Both the position numbers and the translations under genes were made by a program. From Oscillospiraceae bacterium (GTDB lineage: Bacteria; Bacillota; Clostridia; Oscillospirales; Ruminococcaceae), in NCBI GenBank assembly GCA_021201235.1, contig JAJQFI010000025.1, positions 1-64,000 of the forward strand: a stretch of DNA of 64,000 nt, written 5' to 3'. Positions 55,827 to 63,488 of the stretch are shown here, piece by piece. Under the pieces are notes generated by a model that was not told where the DNA came from, did no database searches, and worked only from the letters and a program-made list of their open reading frames with translations. The stretch's first letter is position 1; every line of letters starts with the position of its first letter.

Positions 55827-56951
55827 ATGAAACCCGACCTATCCAACCGCAAAAAAGCCCTTACAGAATTTATGGCGGGAGGGCTGTTGGCTTTTACTAT
55901 GTTTCTGGCTGTCGGGCTGACCGTTCTGGCGGCTTATTTGTCGAAAGATGTCGACTTGTCGAATTTTGTCGAATTGTCGAATCATGTCGAAACTCCCGGC
56001 AATGTCGGAATATCGAACGATGTCTACCTATCGGACATTGTCGAAAACCTGATTGGGCTCGAGGGGACGTGGGCGATTGATGAGGCGCCGGAGGAGCTTG
56101 AGGAGCCTGCCGACGAGTCGGAGGTGCTATCCTCTCCGCTCCCCTATCCCTCTGAGTTCAACACCCTTGGCGGCGAAATCGTCCGGAAGACCTATTCCTA
56201 CAGCGAGACCTCGACCGTCGTCAGCCTTCCCGGCGGCGGGATGCTCCGAAATTCGACGGATATCGACACGGAGTATCTTCTTGAGCAGGCAGATAAGGAC
56301 GTTGACTTCACGATTGATATAGATTCTGGCGAGCCGCAAGTCCTGATTATACATACCCACACGACGGAAAGCTACGAACCCTACGCCCGAACATCCTACG
56401 ACGACACCTTCAACTCCCGCACAACCGACCTTGACAAGAGCGTCGTCGCCGTCGGAAACGAGATTGCCGAAGCGTTGGAAGCCGCCGGGATAGCCGTTAT
56501 CCACGACACCGAGCTCTATGATTACCCGCAGTATACGGGCGCCTATGACCGAAGCACCGTCGCCAGCGAAGCCTACCTCGAGGAGTACCCCTCTATTAAA
56601 ATAGTGATTGATGTGCACAGAGATGCGATAGAATCGGATGGGATAAGATACGCCCCGATTTGCGAAATCGACGGCGAGACTGCGGCGCAGGTAATGATAA
56701 TCGTCGGATGCCTGAACGTCCCAAATTATCGCTATAATCTTAGATTCGCGGCAAAGCTCCAGAGTAAGCTCGAGACCGACTACCCCGGTCTGACGCGCCC
56801 GATTCTCTTCACCGAGAGAAACTACAACCAGGAACTGACCCACGCAAGCATTCTTATAGAGGTCGGCTCAAGCGCAAATGCGATTGATGAGGCAATCTAT
56901 GCGGGGAGGCTTGTGGGGATGGGTTTGGCGGAACTATTGGCAAATATGTAG
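55827..56951 (+). CDS. spoIIP: Stage II sporulation protein P, peptidoglycan amidase
   Basis: ATG 55827 follows AAAGGATG. The 374-residue protein has a transmembrane anchor (about 14-37, FMAGGLLAFTMFLAVGLTVL). The SpoIIP amidase domain (about 170-370) has VLIIHTHTTESYEPYARTSY with the first zinc His, then DVHRDAI with the second, and FTERNYNQELTHASILIEVG with the catalytic Glu near the end. It cleaves septal peptidoglycan during engulfment with SpoIID and SpoIIM. Between anchor and enzyme is an atypical segment built on a repeated TGTCGAA DNA motif. A 72-bp palindromic repeat lies on each side; the stop codon is inside the right one. Confidence 0.9.
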   Translation: MKPDLSNRKKALTEFMAGGLLAFTMFLAVGLTVLAAYLSKDVDLSNFVELSNHVETPGNVGISNDVYLSDIVENLIGLEGTWAIDEAPEELEEPADESEVLSSPLPYPSEFNTLGGEIVRKTYSYSETSTVVSLPGGGMLRNSTDIDTEYLLEQADKDVDFTIDIDSGEPQVLIIHTHTTESYEPYARTSYDDTFNSRTTDLDKSVVAVGNEIAEALEAAGIAVIHDTELYDYPQYTGAYDRSTVASEAYLEEYPSIKIVIDVHRDAIESDGIRYAPICEIDGETAAQVMIIVGCLNVPNYRYNLRFAAKLQSKLETDYPGLTRPILFTERNYNQELTHASILIEVGSSANAIDEAIYAGRLVGMGLAELLANM

Positions 56952-57018
56952 GGGCGGATATCATCCGCCCGTTTTTTATTGCGACGTTGGTTTCGGGCGG
57001 ATAATATCCGCCCCTACA
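56947..57018. repeat. 72-bp palindromic repeat downstream of spoIIP
   Basis: This is the same element as at 55722, in the same orientation (TGTAGGGGCGGATAT ... ATATCCGCCCCTACA) with a different centre. Its TAG at 56949-56951 is the spoIIP stop codon. Confidence 0.8.
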
Positions 57019-57020
57019 GC

Positions 57021-57049
57021 TTGACATTCTCCTCCGAATGTTATACAAT
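57021..57049 (+). promoter_or_regulatory. glyS promoter
   Basis: TTGACA (57021-57026), a 17-nt spacer and TACAAT (57044-57049) lie 40 nt before the start. No T-box leader fits in this space. Confidence 0.7.
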
Positions 57050-57088
57050 AGTCTGGAATAAATATCACCTATTGAAAGGGCGTTTAAT

Positions 57089-58471
57089 ATGGATAATACT
57101 CAGAAGTCTATGGATAAAATTGTGGCTCTCTGCAAGGGCAGAGGGTTTGTATTTGCGGGAAGCGATATCTATGGCGGTCTCGCGAACACCTGGGACTATG
57201 GTCCCCTCGGTGCCCGAATGAAGAACAATATCAAGGACACCTGGCGCAAGCGCTTCATTCAGGAGAGAAAGAACAGCTATGAAATGGACGCAGACATCCT
57301 CATGCACCCGAGAGTGTGGGAGGCAAGCGGTCACGTCGCATCCTTCTCCGACCCGCTTCTTGACTGCAAGGAGTGCAAGATGCGCTTCCGTGCCGACAAC
57401 CTCATCGACGACTTCGACCCGAACGCCCACGCCGACGGCATGACCAAGGCGGAGATGTTCGACTATATCAAGGAGCACCACATCCCCTGCCCCCACTGCG
57501 GCAAGCACAACTTCACCGATATTCGCGAATTCAACCTCATGTTCCAGACCTACAGAGGTGTCACCGAGGATGCAAAGAATATTATTTACCTGAGACCCGA
57601 GAACGCACAGGGCGAGTATGTCAACTTCCTGAACGTCCAGCGCACCATGCGTGCAAAGCTCCCCTTCTCAATCGGTCAGATAGGCAAGGCTTTCAGAAAC
57701 GAAATCACCCCCGGCAACTTCATTTTCAGAACGATCGAGTTCGAGCAGATGGAGTTCCAGACCTTCTGCAAGGAGGGCACCGACGCCGAGCTTTACGAAT
57801 ACTTCAAGGCGTTCGGCAAGCAGTACTTCGAGGACCTCGGAATCCCCGCCGACCACCTGAGATACCACGACCACGAGAAGCTTGCGCACTATGCCAAGGC
57901 GGCATGCGACATCGAGTTCCTCTTCCCGTTCGGTTGGGGCGAAATCAACGGCACCCACAACAGAACCAACTACGACCTCACCCGCCATCAGGAATACTCG
58001 GGCACCAAGATTGAGTATCTCGACCCCGAGACCAACGAGAAGTTCATCCCCTACATCGTCGAGTCGACCTATGGTCTCGACAGAACCTTCCTGGCACTCC
58101 TCTGCGAGGCTTACGACGAGGAGGTCATCGACGCCGAGAAGAACGACGTGAGAACCGTCCTGCATCTCTCGCCCGTCGTCGCTCCCTACAAGGCGGCTGT
58201 TCTCCCGCTTTCGAAGAAGCTTTCGGATGAGGCTTATGACAGAGTTTATGCCGGACTCTCGAAGAAGCTTATGATTGACTTTGACGACACCGGCTCAATC
58301 GGCAAGCGCTACCGCCGCGAGGACGAAATCGGCACACCGTGGTGCATCACCTACGACTTCGACTCCCAGACCGACAACTGCGTCACCGTCAGAGACCGTG
58401 ATTCTATGGAGCAGGTAAGGATGCCGATTAGTGAATTGGAGAGTTATATTTCGGAGAAAATTGTATTCTGA
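57089..58471 (+). CDS. glyS: Glycine--tRNA ligase, homodimeric type
   Basis: This 460-residue class II synthetase is the single-chain alpha2 type, not the alpha/beta GlyQ-GlyS pair. Motifs include [20 protein letters not shown], the zinc-like [40 protein letters not shown], and motif 2 [26 protein letters not shown] (about 203-228). Motif 3 is near [22 protein letters not shown]-terminal anticodon-binding domain (about 350-455) follows. GAAAGGGCG precedes the ATG. The next gene is 10 nt downstream, so they may share a transcript. Confidence 0.96.
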   Translation: MDNTQKSMDKIVALCKGRGFVFAGSDIYGGLANTWDYGPLGARMKNNIKDTWRKRFIQERKNSYEMDADILMHPRVWEASGHVASFSDPLLDCKECKMRFRADNLIDDFDPNAHADGMTKAEMFDYIKEHHIPCPHCGKHNFTDIREFNLMFQTYRGVTEDAKNIIYLRPENAQGEYVNFLNVQRTMRAKLPFSIGQIGKAFRNEITPGNFIFRTIEFEQMEFQTFCKEGTDAELYEYFKAFGKQYFEDLGIPADHLRYHDHEKLAHYAKAACDIEFLFPFGWGEINGTHNRTNYDLTRHQEYSGTKIEYLDPETNEKFIPYIVESTYGLDRTFLALLCEAYDEEVIDAEKNDVRTVLHLSPVVAPYKAAVLPLSKKLSDEAYDRVYAGLSKKLMIDFDDTGSIGKRYRREDEIGTPWCITYDFDSQTDNCVTVRDRDSMEQVRMPISELESYISEKIVF

Positions 58472-58481
58472 GGAAATTACC

Positions 58482-59024
58482 ATGGAAAATAAAAAATCCA
58501 TAAAAAAAGAAGTCTACGCCCTGATTGCAATCGTTGTTGTAATCCTGCTTCTGCTTCTGTTTGTGTTTAAGGATTCGCTCTTCGGAGCGGGGACGGGGTA
58601 TCGTGATGTCATCAGCCAGTACTTCACGGCGATTTCGGAGCGGGATTTCGATTCCTATGTCGACACCATGCTGGATGAGATTGCCGCCGATTACGAAGCG
58701 GAAAAAGCCGACCTTGAGTATTCCGACTATCAGTACATGGACGAGCTCTATTATGACGTCTTTGACGAGTTCGGCGAGGACGTTGCGATAACCCTAACCT
58801 TCGGCGACGCCGAGCGCCCCGACAGCGAATATATCGACTACTTCGCCGAGAGCTATGAGGAGCTCTACGGCAAGTCGATAAGCACCTCGAACGTCTACGA
58901 CGTCTACGTCAACGCCAACTTCGCCGGCTCCCTGTCGGAAAGCGACATCGAATTCGAATGCTTCGTCCTCAAGACCGGCGGACAGTGGTATATGGTCGGG
59001 TGCGATTTTTGGAGCGAAGAGTAA
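58482..59024 (+). CDS. Hypothetical membrane-anchored protein
   Basis: ATG 58482 has GAGG 9 nt upstream. The 180-residue protein has one transmembrane helix (about 10-32, ALIAIVVVILLLLLFVFKDS). An acidic extracytoplasmic domain of about 145 residues follows, rich in Asp, Glu and Tyr (YEAEKADLEYSDYQYMDELY and FAESYEELYGKSI). Its end, FVLKTGGQWYMVGCDFWSEE, looks like the last strand of a cystatin/NTF2-like domain of the kind found in many Firmicutes surface proteins. No family was recognised. Its position 10 nt after glyS is not informative. Confidence 0.6.
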   Translation: MENKKSIKKEVYALIAIVVVILLLLLFVFKDSLFGAGTGYRDVISQYFTAISERDFDSYVDTMLDEIAADYEAEKADLEYSDYQYMDELYYDVFDEFGEDVAITLTFGDAERPDSEYIDYFAESYEELYGKSISTSNVYDVYVNANFAGSLSESDIEFECFVLKTGGQWYMVGCDFWSEE

Positions 59025-59027
59025 GAA

Positions 59028-59052
59028 AAAAGCTGTTGACAAAACAGCTTTT
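59028..59052 (+). terminator. Terminator after the membrane-anchored protein gene, overlapping the antisense promoter
   Basis: AAAAGCTGTT (59028-59037) pairs with AACAGCTTTT (59043-59052). The loop contributes to the -35 TTGACA of the antisense RNA, so termination and initiation elements share bases. Confidence 0.6.
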
Positions 59053-59064
59053 GGATAGTATAAT
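59036..59064 (+). promoter_or_regulatory. Promoter of the antisense antitoxin RNA
   Basis: TTGACA (59036-59041), a 17-nt spacer and TATAAT (59059-59064): a full consensus promoter with no protein gene downstream on this strand. Confidence 0.7.
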
Positions 59065-59070
59065 AATAGC

Positions 59071-59192
59071 AAGAGAGCCGACTGAATAGCACTCAGTTCG
59101 GGTTCAACCTCATATGTGTCATTGCGAGTGACACTAATTTTGGAAATTGACCGTCCCTTTATGTTAATGAGTCTGGGCGGTTATTTCTTTTT
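59071..59192 (+). ncRNA. Antisense RNA antitoxin (RatA-like)
   Basis: Predicted from the promoter at 59036-59064 to a terminator with ACCGTCC (59150-59156) and GGGCGGT (59175-59181) arms and a T-rich run to 59192. It has further hairpins, CGACTGA/TCAGTTCG and GTGTCA/TGACAC. Its 3' part is complementary to the 3' end of the toxin mRNA made from the other strand, as in the known TxpA-RatA pair. Confidence 0.6.
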
Positions 59193-59285
59193 GTTCCCAG
59201 TCTTAAGACCGAGAACGCCAAGAATAATGTCCGCCATCAGATTAACGAAAGATATAACCGTAGTAATAACTTCGAAAATCGTCAT
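59181..59285 (-). CDS. Small hydrophobic type I toxin (holin-like)
   Basis: This 34-residue peptide begins MTIFEVITTVISFVNLMADI and ends in GLKTGNKKK. It has one membrane helix after a short N-terminus and a Lys-rich C-terminus, the signature of the holin-like toxins of Firmicutes (MTVYE...-type). The start at 59285 has GGGAGGTGG 6 nt upstream. The mRNA runs from a consensus promoter at 59367-59395 with a leader of about 75 nt and overlaps the antisense RNA at its 3' end. Overproduced peptides of this class depolarise membranes; here the role is inferred from architecture. Confidence 0.7.
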   Translation of the reverse strand: MTIFEVITTVISFVNLMADIILGVLGLKTGNKKK

Positions 59286-59366
59286 AGCAGCCACCTCCCT
59301 AGTTTTCACTAAGGTTGAACCGCAGAAGGTGCGCAAATGCAACTTCATTACTCTCTTGCTGTCGAT

Positions 59367-59395
59367 ATTATAACATACAAATTGTTTATTGTCAA
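59367..59395 (-). promoter_or_regulatory. Promoter of the type I toxin mRNA
   Basis: On the minus strand TTGACA (59390-59395), a 17-nt spacer and TATAAT (59367-59372). Confidence 0.75.
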
Positions 59396-59397
59396 TC

Positions 59398-59426
59398 AAA
59401 AAGCCATCCGTTCGGATGGCTTTTTT
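59398..59426. terminator. Bidirectional terminator between the PFL-family gene and the toxin promoter
   Basis: GCCATCCG (59403-59410) and CGGATGGC (59413-59420) are flanked by A and T runs, ending the PFL-family transcript on the minus strand. Confidence 0.8.
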
Positions 59427-59429
59427 GTG

Positions 59430-60785
59430 CTAATTTTTAAGGCTGTGAAGCGGCGCCGGAATCTGCCCGCCACGATTAATAAATCTTGACGGCGACTTGG
59501 TGTTCACCTTCATGATGGGGGCGTTGCCGAAGAGTCCGCCCCAGTCGAGCTCCTCGCCCTCCTTCTTGCCGATTGCGGGGATGATGCGGACTGCCGTGGT
59601 CTTCGAGTTGACCATGCCTATGGCGGCTTCGTCGGCTATGATGCCGGCAATGGCGTCGGCTGTTGTGTCGCCGGGGACGGCTATCATGTCAAGACCGACC
59701 GAACAGACGGCGGTCATCGCCTCAAGCTTTTCGATCGTAAGGCTTCCGCTTCTTGCGGCGTCTATCATTCCTGCGTCCTCAGAAACGGGGATGAATGCGC
59801 CCGAGAGCCCGCCGACCGACGAGCACGCCATGACTCCGCCCTTCTTGACGGCGTCGTTGAGGAGCGCCAGTGTCGCAGTCGTTCCGGGAGCGCCGCACTG
59901 CTCGAGACCGATTTCCTCAAGGATGTGCGCCACGCTGTCGCCGACGACCGGGGTCGGTGCCAGAGAGAGGTCGACAATGCCAAAGGGCACTCCGAGACGC
60001 TCGGAAGCAGTCACTCCGACGAGCTGACCGACACGGGTGATTTTATATGCAGTGGTTTTTATAATATTAGCCACTTCGTTTATATTTGCGTCCGGATTCT
60101 TTGCAAGAGCCGAGCGGACAACGCCCGGTCCCGAAACGCCGACGTTGATGATGCAGTCGGGCTCGCCGACGCCGTGATAGGCGCCCGCCATGAACGGGTT
60201 GTCGTCAACCGAGTTGCAGAAAACGACGAGCTTTGCCGCTCCGAAGCAGTCATTATCGACCGTCAGTTCCGCAGTCTTGCGGACGATTCCGCCCATCAGC
60301 TTGCAGGCGTCAAGGTTGATTCCGGCTTTTGTCGAGCCGATATTCACGGACGAGCAGACTCTTTCGGTTGAAGCAAGCGCCTCGGGGATGGACTCGATGA
60401 GCTCCTTATCCCCCGCCGCAAAGCCCTTCTGGACAAGCGCCGAATAGCCGCCGATGAGGTTGACCCCAACAGCCGCCGCCGCTCTGTCCATAGCCTTGGC
60501 AAACGGAATCGGACTTTCGTGGCAAGCCGCCGAGACCATCGCAATCGGGGTGACGGAAATGCGCTTGTTGATAATCGGAACGCCGTATTCTTTCTCGATT
60601 TCGTTGCCGACCTTCACAAGATTCTCCGCCTTGCGGGTAATCTTCTCATAAACCTTGTCGCAAGCCTTGTTGATGTCGGTATCAATGCAATCCAGAAGCG
60701 AGATTCCCATCGTGATGGTACGAATATCGAGATTCTCGTCCTGAATCATCCGTATTGTTTCGAGTATATCGCTGAGATTTATCAC
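59430..60785 (-). CDS. PFL-family protein (UPF0210/DUF711)
   Basis: This 451-residue protein is a full-length DUF711 member, related in fold to pyruvate formate-lyase, and without an assigned reaction. Conserved strings include [72 protein letters not shown] and [20 protein letters not shown]. It lacks the glycyl radical loop of true PFL. It stands downstream of the ACT-domain gene by 13 nt, and this ACT-PFL pair is conserved in many Firmicutes. That suggests the ACT protein regulates it or works with it. Confidence 0.92.
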   Translation of the reverse strand: MINLSDILETIRMIQDENLDIRTITMGISLLDCIDTDINKACDKVYEKITRKAENLVKVGNEIEKEYGVPIINKRISVTPIAMVSAACHESPIPFAKAMDRAAAAVGVNLIGGYSALVQKGFAAGDKELIESIPEALASTERVCSSVNIGSTKAGINLDACKLMGGIVRKTAELTVDNDCFGAAKLVVFCNSVDDNPFMAGAYHGVGEPDCIINVGVSGPGVVRSALAKNPDANINEVANIIKTTAYKITRVGQLVGVTASERLGVPFGIVDLSLAPTPVVGDSVAHILEEIGLEQCGAPGTTATLALLNDAVKKGGVMACSSVGGLSGAFIPVSEDAGMIDAARSGSLTIEKLEAMTAVCSVGLDMIAVPGDTTADAIAGIIADEAAIGMVNSKTTAVRIIPAIGKKEGEELDWGGLFGNAPIMKVNTKSPSRFINRGGQIPAPLHSLKN

Positions 60786-60798
60786 AGATTAATCCCCC

Positions 60799-61068
60799 TC
60801 AAATGTGGTGCATCGAATTGAAAATATCCTCGTGCATGACATAAATCGACAAGCCGAGAGATTTCCCGAGCTCCTTCATCTTGTCGGAGAGCTCCGAGAG
60901 CGGGATGCTGAGCTTCGAGATGTCGACGAGCATGACCATCGCGAATACGTCCTGCAGGACGGACTGGGTGACCTCGGTTACGTTTGCATTATATTCGGCG
61001 CACATCGACGAGACCTTTGCCAGGATTCCGACCTCATCCTTGCCGATAACAGAAATTACAGCTTTCAT
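60799..61068 (-). CDS. ACT domain-containing protein (UPF0237)
   Basis: ATG 61068 (MKAVISVIGKDEVGILAKVS) follows AAAGGAAG. The 89-residue protein has two ACT-like halves: KDEVGILAKVSSMCAEYNAN VTEVTQ (about 10-35), and FAMVMLVDISKLSIPLSELS, with the family end SIYVMHEDIFNSMHHI. ACT domains bind small ligands such as amino acids. It is nearly always followed by the PFL-family gene, as here. Confidence 0.92.
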   Translation of the reverse strand: MKAVISVIGKDEVGILAKVSSMCAEYNANVTEVTQSVLQDVFAMVMLVDISKLSIPLSELSDKMKELGKSLGLSIYVMHEDIFNSMHHI

Positions 61069-61120
61069 TTTTAGCTTCCTTTCGAGAGTTTTTGTCTTTA
61101 GTATTGTAGCACATTGCGGG

Positions 61121-61831
61121 CTATTTTGCAATCATTATTTGCCTCACAATTTCCGCCGCCATCACAATCCCACAGCTTGCCGGCGCAAATGCCACGCTTG
61201 CCGGTGTATGTCTGCCGTTTTCGGAGATTTGAGCCTTCGGGGCAAGCGGCTCCTCTTTTGAATACACCACCGTGAGGCTCTTAACGCCTCGCTTTTTTAA
61301 TTCATGCCGCATTGTCCGAGCCAACGGACACACGGAGGTCTTATAGATATCGGCGACCTCGAACCGGGTTGGGTCGAGCTTGTTGCCGGCGCCCATCGCG
61401 CTTATAATCGGGATGCCTGCGGCTTTTGCGCTTGTTATCAGGAGAATTTTCGAGCTGACCGTGTCGATGCAGTCGGCGATGAAGTCAAACTCAGACAAAT
61501 CTATATTACCGGCAGTTGATTCATCATAAAAAATACTGTGCGTATACACTTTTGCCCCGAGATTTATGTCCATGATTCTATCGCGCATCACTTTGACCTT
61601 CGGCTTTCCCGTGGTGCTCTCGAGGGCTATAATCTGCCGGTTGCGGTTCGAAATTGAGACCTCGTCGCTGTCGAAGAGGCTTAAGACTCCCACGCCGGTG
61701 CGGGCAAGCATCTCGCAGACATAGCCGCCGACCCCGCCGATGCCGAAAACGGCAACGTGGCTTCGGTTCAGCTTCTCGAGTGCCTCGGTGCCGATTAAAT
61801 TCTCCGTCCTTGAAAAAATTTCGCTGTTCAT
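61121..61831 (-). CDS. tcdA: tRNA threonylcarbamoyladenosine dehydratase
   Basis: This 236-residue ThiF/E1-like enzyme uses ATP to cyclise t6A37 of tRNA to ct6A. The ATP-binding motif is VAVFGIGGVGGYVCEMLART. DSDEVSISNRNRQIIALEST and FIADCIDTVSSKILLITSAK are the usual E1-like blocks. The catalytic Cys is probably in ISENGRHTPASVAFAPASCG IVMAAE (about 205-230). The start overlaps the stop of the Gx transporter gene by 4 nt (ATGA), so the gene is in the rnf-associated operon. Confidence 0.93.
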   Translation of the reverse strand: MNSEIFSRTENLIGTEALEKLNRSHVAVFGIGGVGGYVCEMLARTGVGVLSLFDSDEVSISNRNRQIIALESTTGKPKVKVMRDRIMDINLGAKVYTHSIFYDESTAGNIDLSEFDFIADCIDTVSSKILLITSAKAAGIPIISAMGAGNKLDPTRFEVADIYKTSVCPLARTMRHELKKRGVKSLTVVYSKEEPLAPKAQISENGRHTPASVAFAPASCGIVMAAEIVRQIMIAK

Positions 61832-62175
61832 GCTTTCACCGCTTTCTTAAGAGCTTTTATGAGTAGAGCCGCCACGGCACCGATTATCGCTCCCGAAATC
61901 GCTCCCAAAATTATCAGCATCGGGAGATACCCGAGGACCCCCGTCCCGAGCATCAGAAGCGCCGCCAGAATCTGCCCCAAGTTGTGCCCGACGCCGCCCG
62001 CAATGCTCACACCGACGGGCGAGAACTTGTCTGTTTTCTTGAGCACTGCCAGATTCGCAAGCCCCAGCTTCGCCCCGACGATGCCTATGGACGGCAGGAG
62101 CATTTCGATATAGCTGAGCCCGAACGCAAGCCCACTGAGCACCCCGCAGAGGGCGATTTTTTTCGTTTTCGACAA
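61828..62175 (-). CDS. Gx transporter family protein, shortened
   Basis: This 115-residue membrane protein matches the Gx transporter family at both ends: LSGLAFGLSYIEMLLPSIGI VGAKLGLANL (about 13-42) and FSPVGVSIAGGVGHNLGQIL AALLMLGTGV (about 51-80). Family members are about 165-175 residues. The middle part, normally two more helices between GLANL and KKTDKFS, is absent, so about 50 residues appear deleted in frame. The family lies next to NusG-II and ApbE in Rnf gene clusters, and a role in prenyl or quinone-like compound transport has been suggested. With the deletion the remaining three helices may not be functional. Confidence 0.7.
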   Translation of the reverse strand: MSKTKKIALCGVLSGLAFGLSYIEMLLPSIGIVGAKLGLANLAVLKKTDKFSPVGVSIAGGVGHNLGQILAALLMLGTGVLGYLPMLIILGAISGAIIGAVAALLIKALKKAVKA

Positions 62176-62187
62176 AATTCGACCCTC

Positions 62188-62544
62188 CTAATTTATGAAG
62201 TCATACTCCGGCTCATCGGCTGTAATCTTCACGACCACCCCGCAGGGCAGGCAGACAATCGATTCGCCCGACTTCGAAATCGCCCCCGACCTCTCGCAAA
62301 GCCCGTCGGGGCAGGTGGAATCTTTGACATACACCTCGCCGCCGTCGATAACGACGGTCAACAGCCCGTCAACGTCGATTTCGACATTTTTCGACAAATC
62401 CGCTTCCGCATATGTCGAACCGTTCAGGGTGATGACAACCGTTGTGCCATCCGACTTCGTGGCGGTTGTAATCGCAAAAATTGCGACCGCCACCAGAACT
62501 ATGGCAACGAACAGGAGGAGGTCGGATTTTAATTTATGTTTCAT
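62188..62544 (-). CDS. NusG domain II-containing membrane protein
   Basis: ATG 62544 (MKHKLKSDLLLFVAIVLVAV) is used; the longer frame runs into apbE. The 118-residue protein has one transmembrane helix (about 8-28). A NusG-II-type extracytoplasmic domain follows, with YVKDSTCPDGLCERSGAISK and SGESIVCLPCGVVVKITAD, four conserved Cys in all. The family is found with rnf, apbE and Gx transporter genes. It may serve in redox or assembly steps of Rnf, but a direct role is not established. It overlaps apbE by 11 nt. Confidence 0.85.
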   Translation of the reverse strand: MKHKLKSDLLLFVAIVLVAVAIFAITTATKSDGTTVVITLNGSTYAEADLSKNVEIDVDGLLTVVIDGGEVYVKDSTCPDGLCERSGAISKSGESIVCLPCGVVVKITADEPEYDFIN

Positions 62545-63488
62545 CGGTGCTCCCATCCTCATAAACCCACAGCGTCTCTGCTCCCAATTCTTCCGCCAAC
62601 GCCTTCCCGCTTTCGATATCCATGCAGAAGAGCGAGGTCGACAGCGCGTCGCCGAGGGATGAGCTCTCGCAGATGACGGTGACGGAGCGATATAAGCTTG
62701 CGGGATAGAGGGTGTCGGGGTCGATTATGTGGGAGTACGTCTCGCCGTCGATGATGGTGTAGCGCTCATAGTCGCCGCTCGTGACTACAGATAAATCTGA
62801 GACTTCGACGGTCTTTAAAATCCCGCCGTCGGGGTCCTGAATCCCGATAACCCACTTGCCGGTGGGCTTTTCGCCTACGGTTTTGACATTGCCGCCCAAA
62901 TCCAGTGCGAAGCTCGTCAAGCCGTAGCTTTCCGCCACTTCTGCGGCGCAGTCAGCCGCATAGCCCTTCGCAATAGCGCCGACGTCGATTGACATATCGG
63001 GGTCGGTTAGCGTAACGGTGTCACCGTCAATGATTAGATTTGAAATATCGCAGTGATTTGCGGCTTCTTGGAGCTCGCTGTCGTCGGGGAGAATCCCCGT
63101 CTCCCGGGCGTCGTGCCAGAGACTTAAGACAGACCCCATCGCGATATTCAGCTTCCCGCCCGAGAGGTCATAGAAAAGCACGCCGATGTCGAGGAGCTCG
63201 AGTATATCTTTGTCGGCGTTCTCAAGAATCTTGTTGTCGTTCAGCTCTTTCAGAGACCCCTTCCCCGCCGTCGTAGATATCAAAAAGGCTGTCTAATCTC
63301 GAGAGCTCGGCATAGACGGCAGTTGATACCGCCTCGAATTCTTCATCCGAAGAGCAATAGGCAGTAAAAGTGTAGTCGGTGTCGAATAAATCCGTATAGA
63401 CGGACTCATAGCGGGATAGCGAGCTCCCGCAACCGGTGAACGGGAGCAGGAGCAGGAGTGCCAATAAGATGGTTACGAGTTTTCTCAT
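62534..63488 (-). pseudogene. apbE: FAD:protein FMN transferase ApbE, frameshifted
   Basis: ATG 63488 starts a lipoprotein signal (MRKLVTILLALLLLLPFTGC). The N-terminal frame YTDLFDTDYTFTAYCSSDEE runs to LDSLFDIYDGGEG near 63260 and then leaves the ApbE sequence. The remaining frame resumes one base off at GSLKELNDNKILENADKDIL and continues to 62534 with DVGAIAKGYAADCAAEVAES, FALDLGGNVKTVG and the metal-site motif YSHIIDPDTLYP. Removing one G from the G4 run at 63257-63260 joins the two. ApbE attaches FMN to Rnf subunits. Intact coding on both sides suggests a recent frameshift or a base-calling error. The start overlaps the rnfB stop (ATGA). Confidence 0.85.

Noticed and set aside
55938-56045. 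Possible CRISPR array from short direct repeats in spoIIP
   Set aside because: Repeats are 7 nt, have no spacers of even length and lie in a coding frame.
57050-57088. T-box leader before glyS (and before serS)
   Set aside because: The glyS leader is about 35 nt and the serS gap 19 nt, too short for a T-box.
59116-59373. 85-codon plus-strand frame over the type I toxin locus
   Set aside because: It has no ribosome-binding site, overlaps the antisense RNA, its terminator and the toxin gene, and reads as composition-driven sequence.
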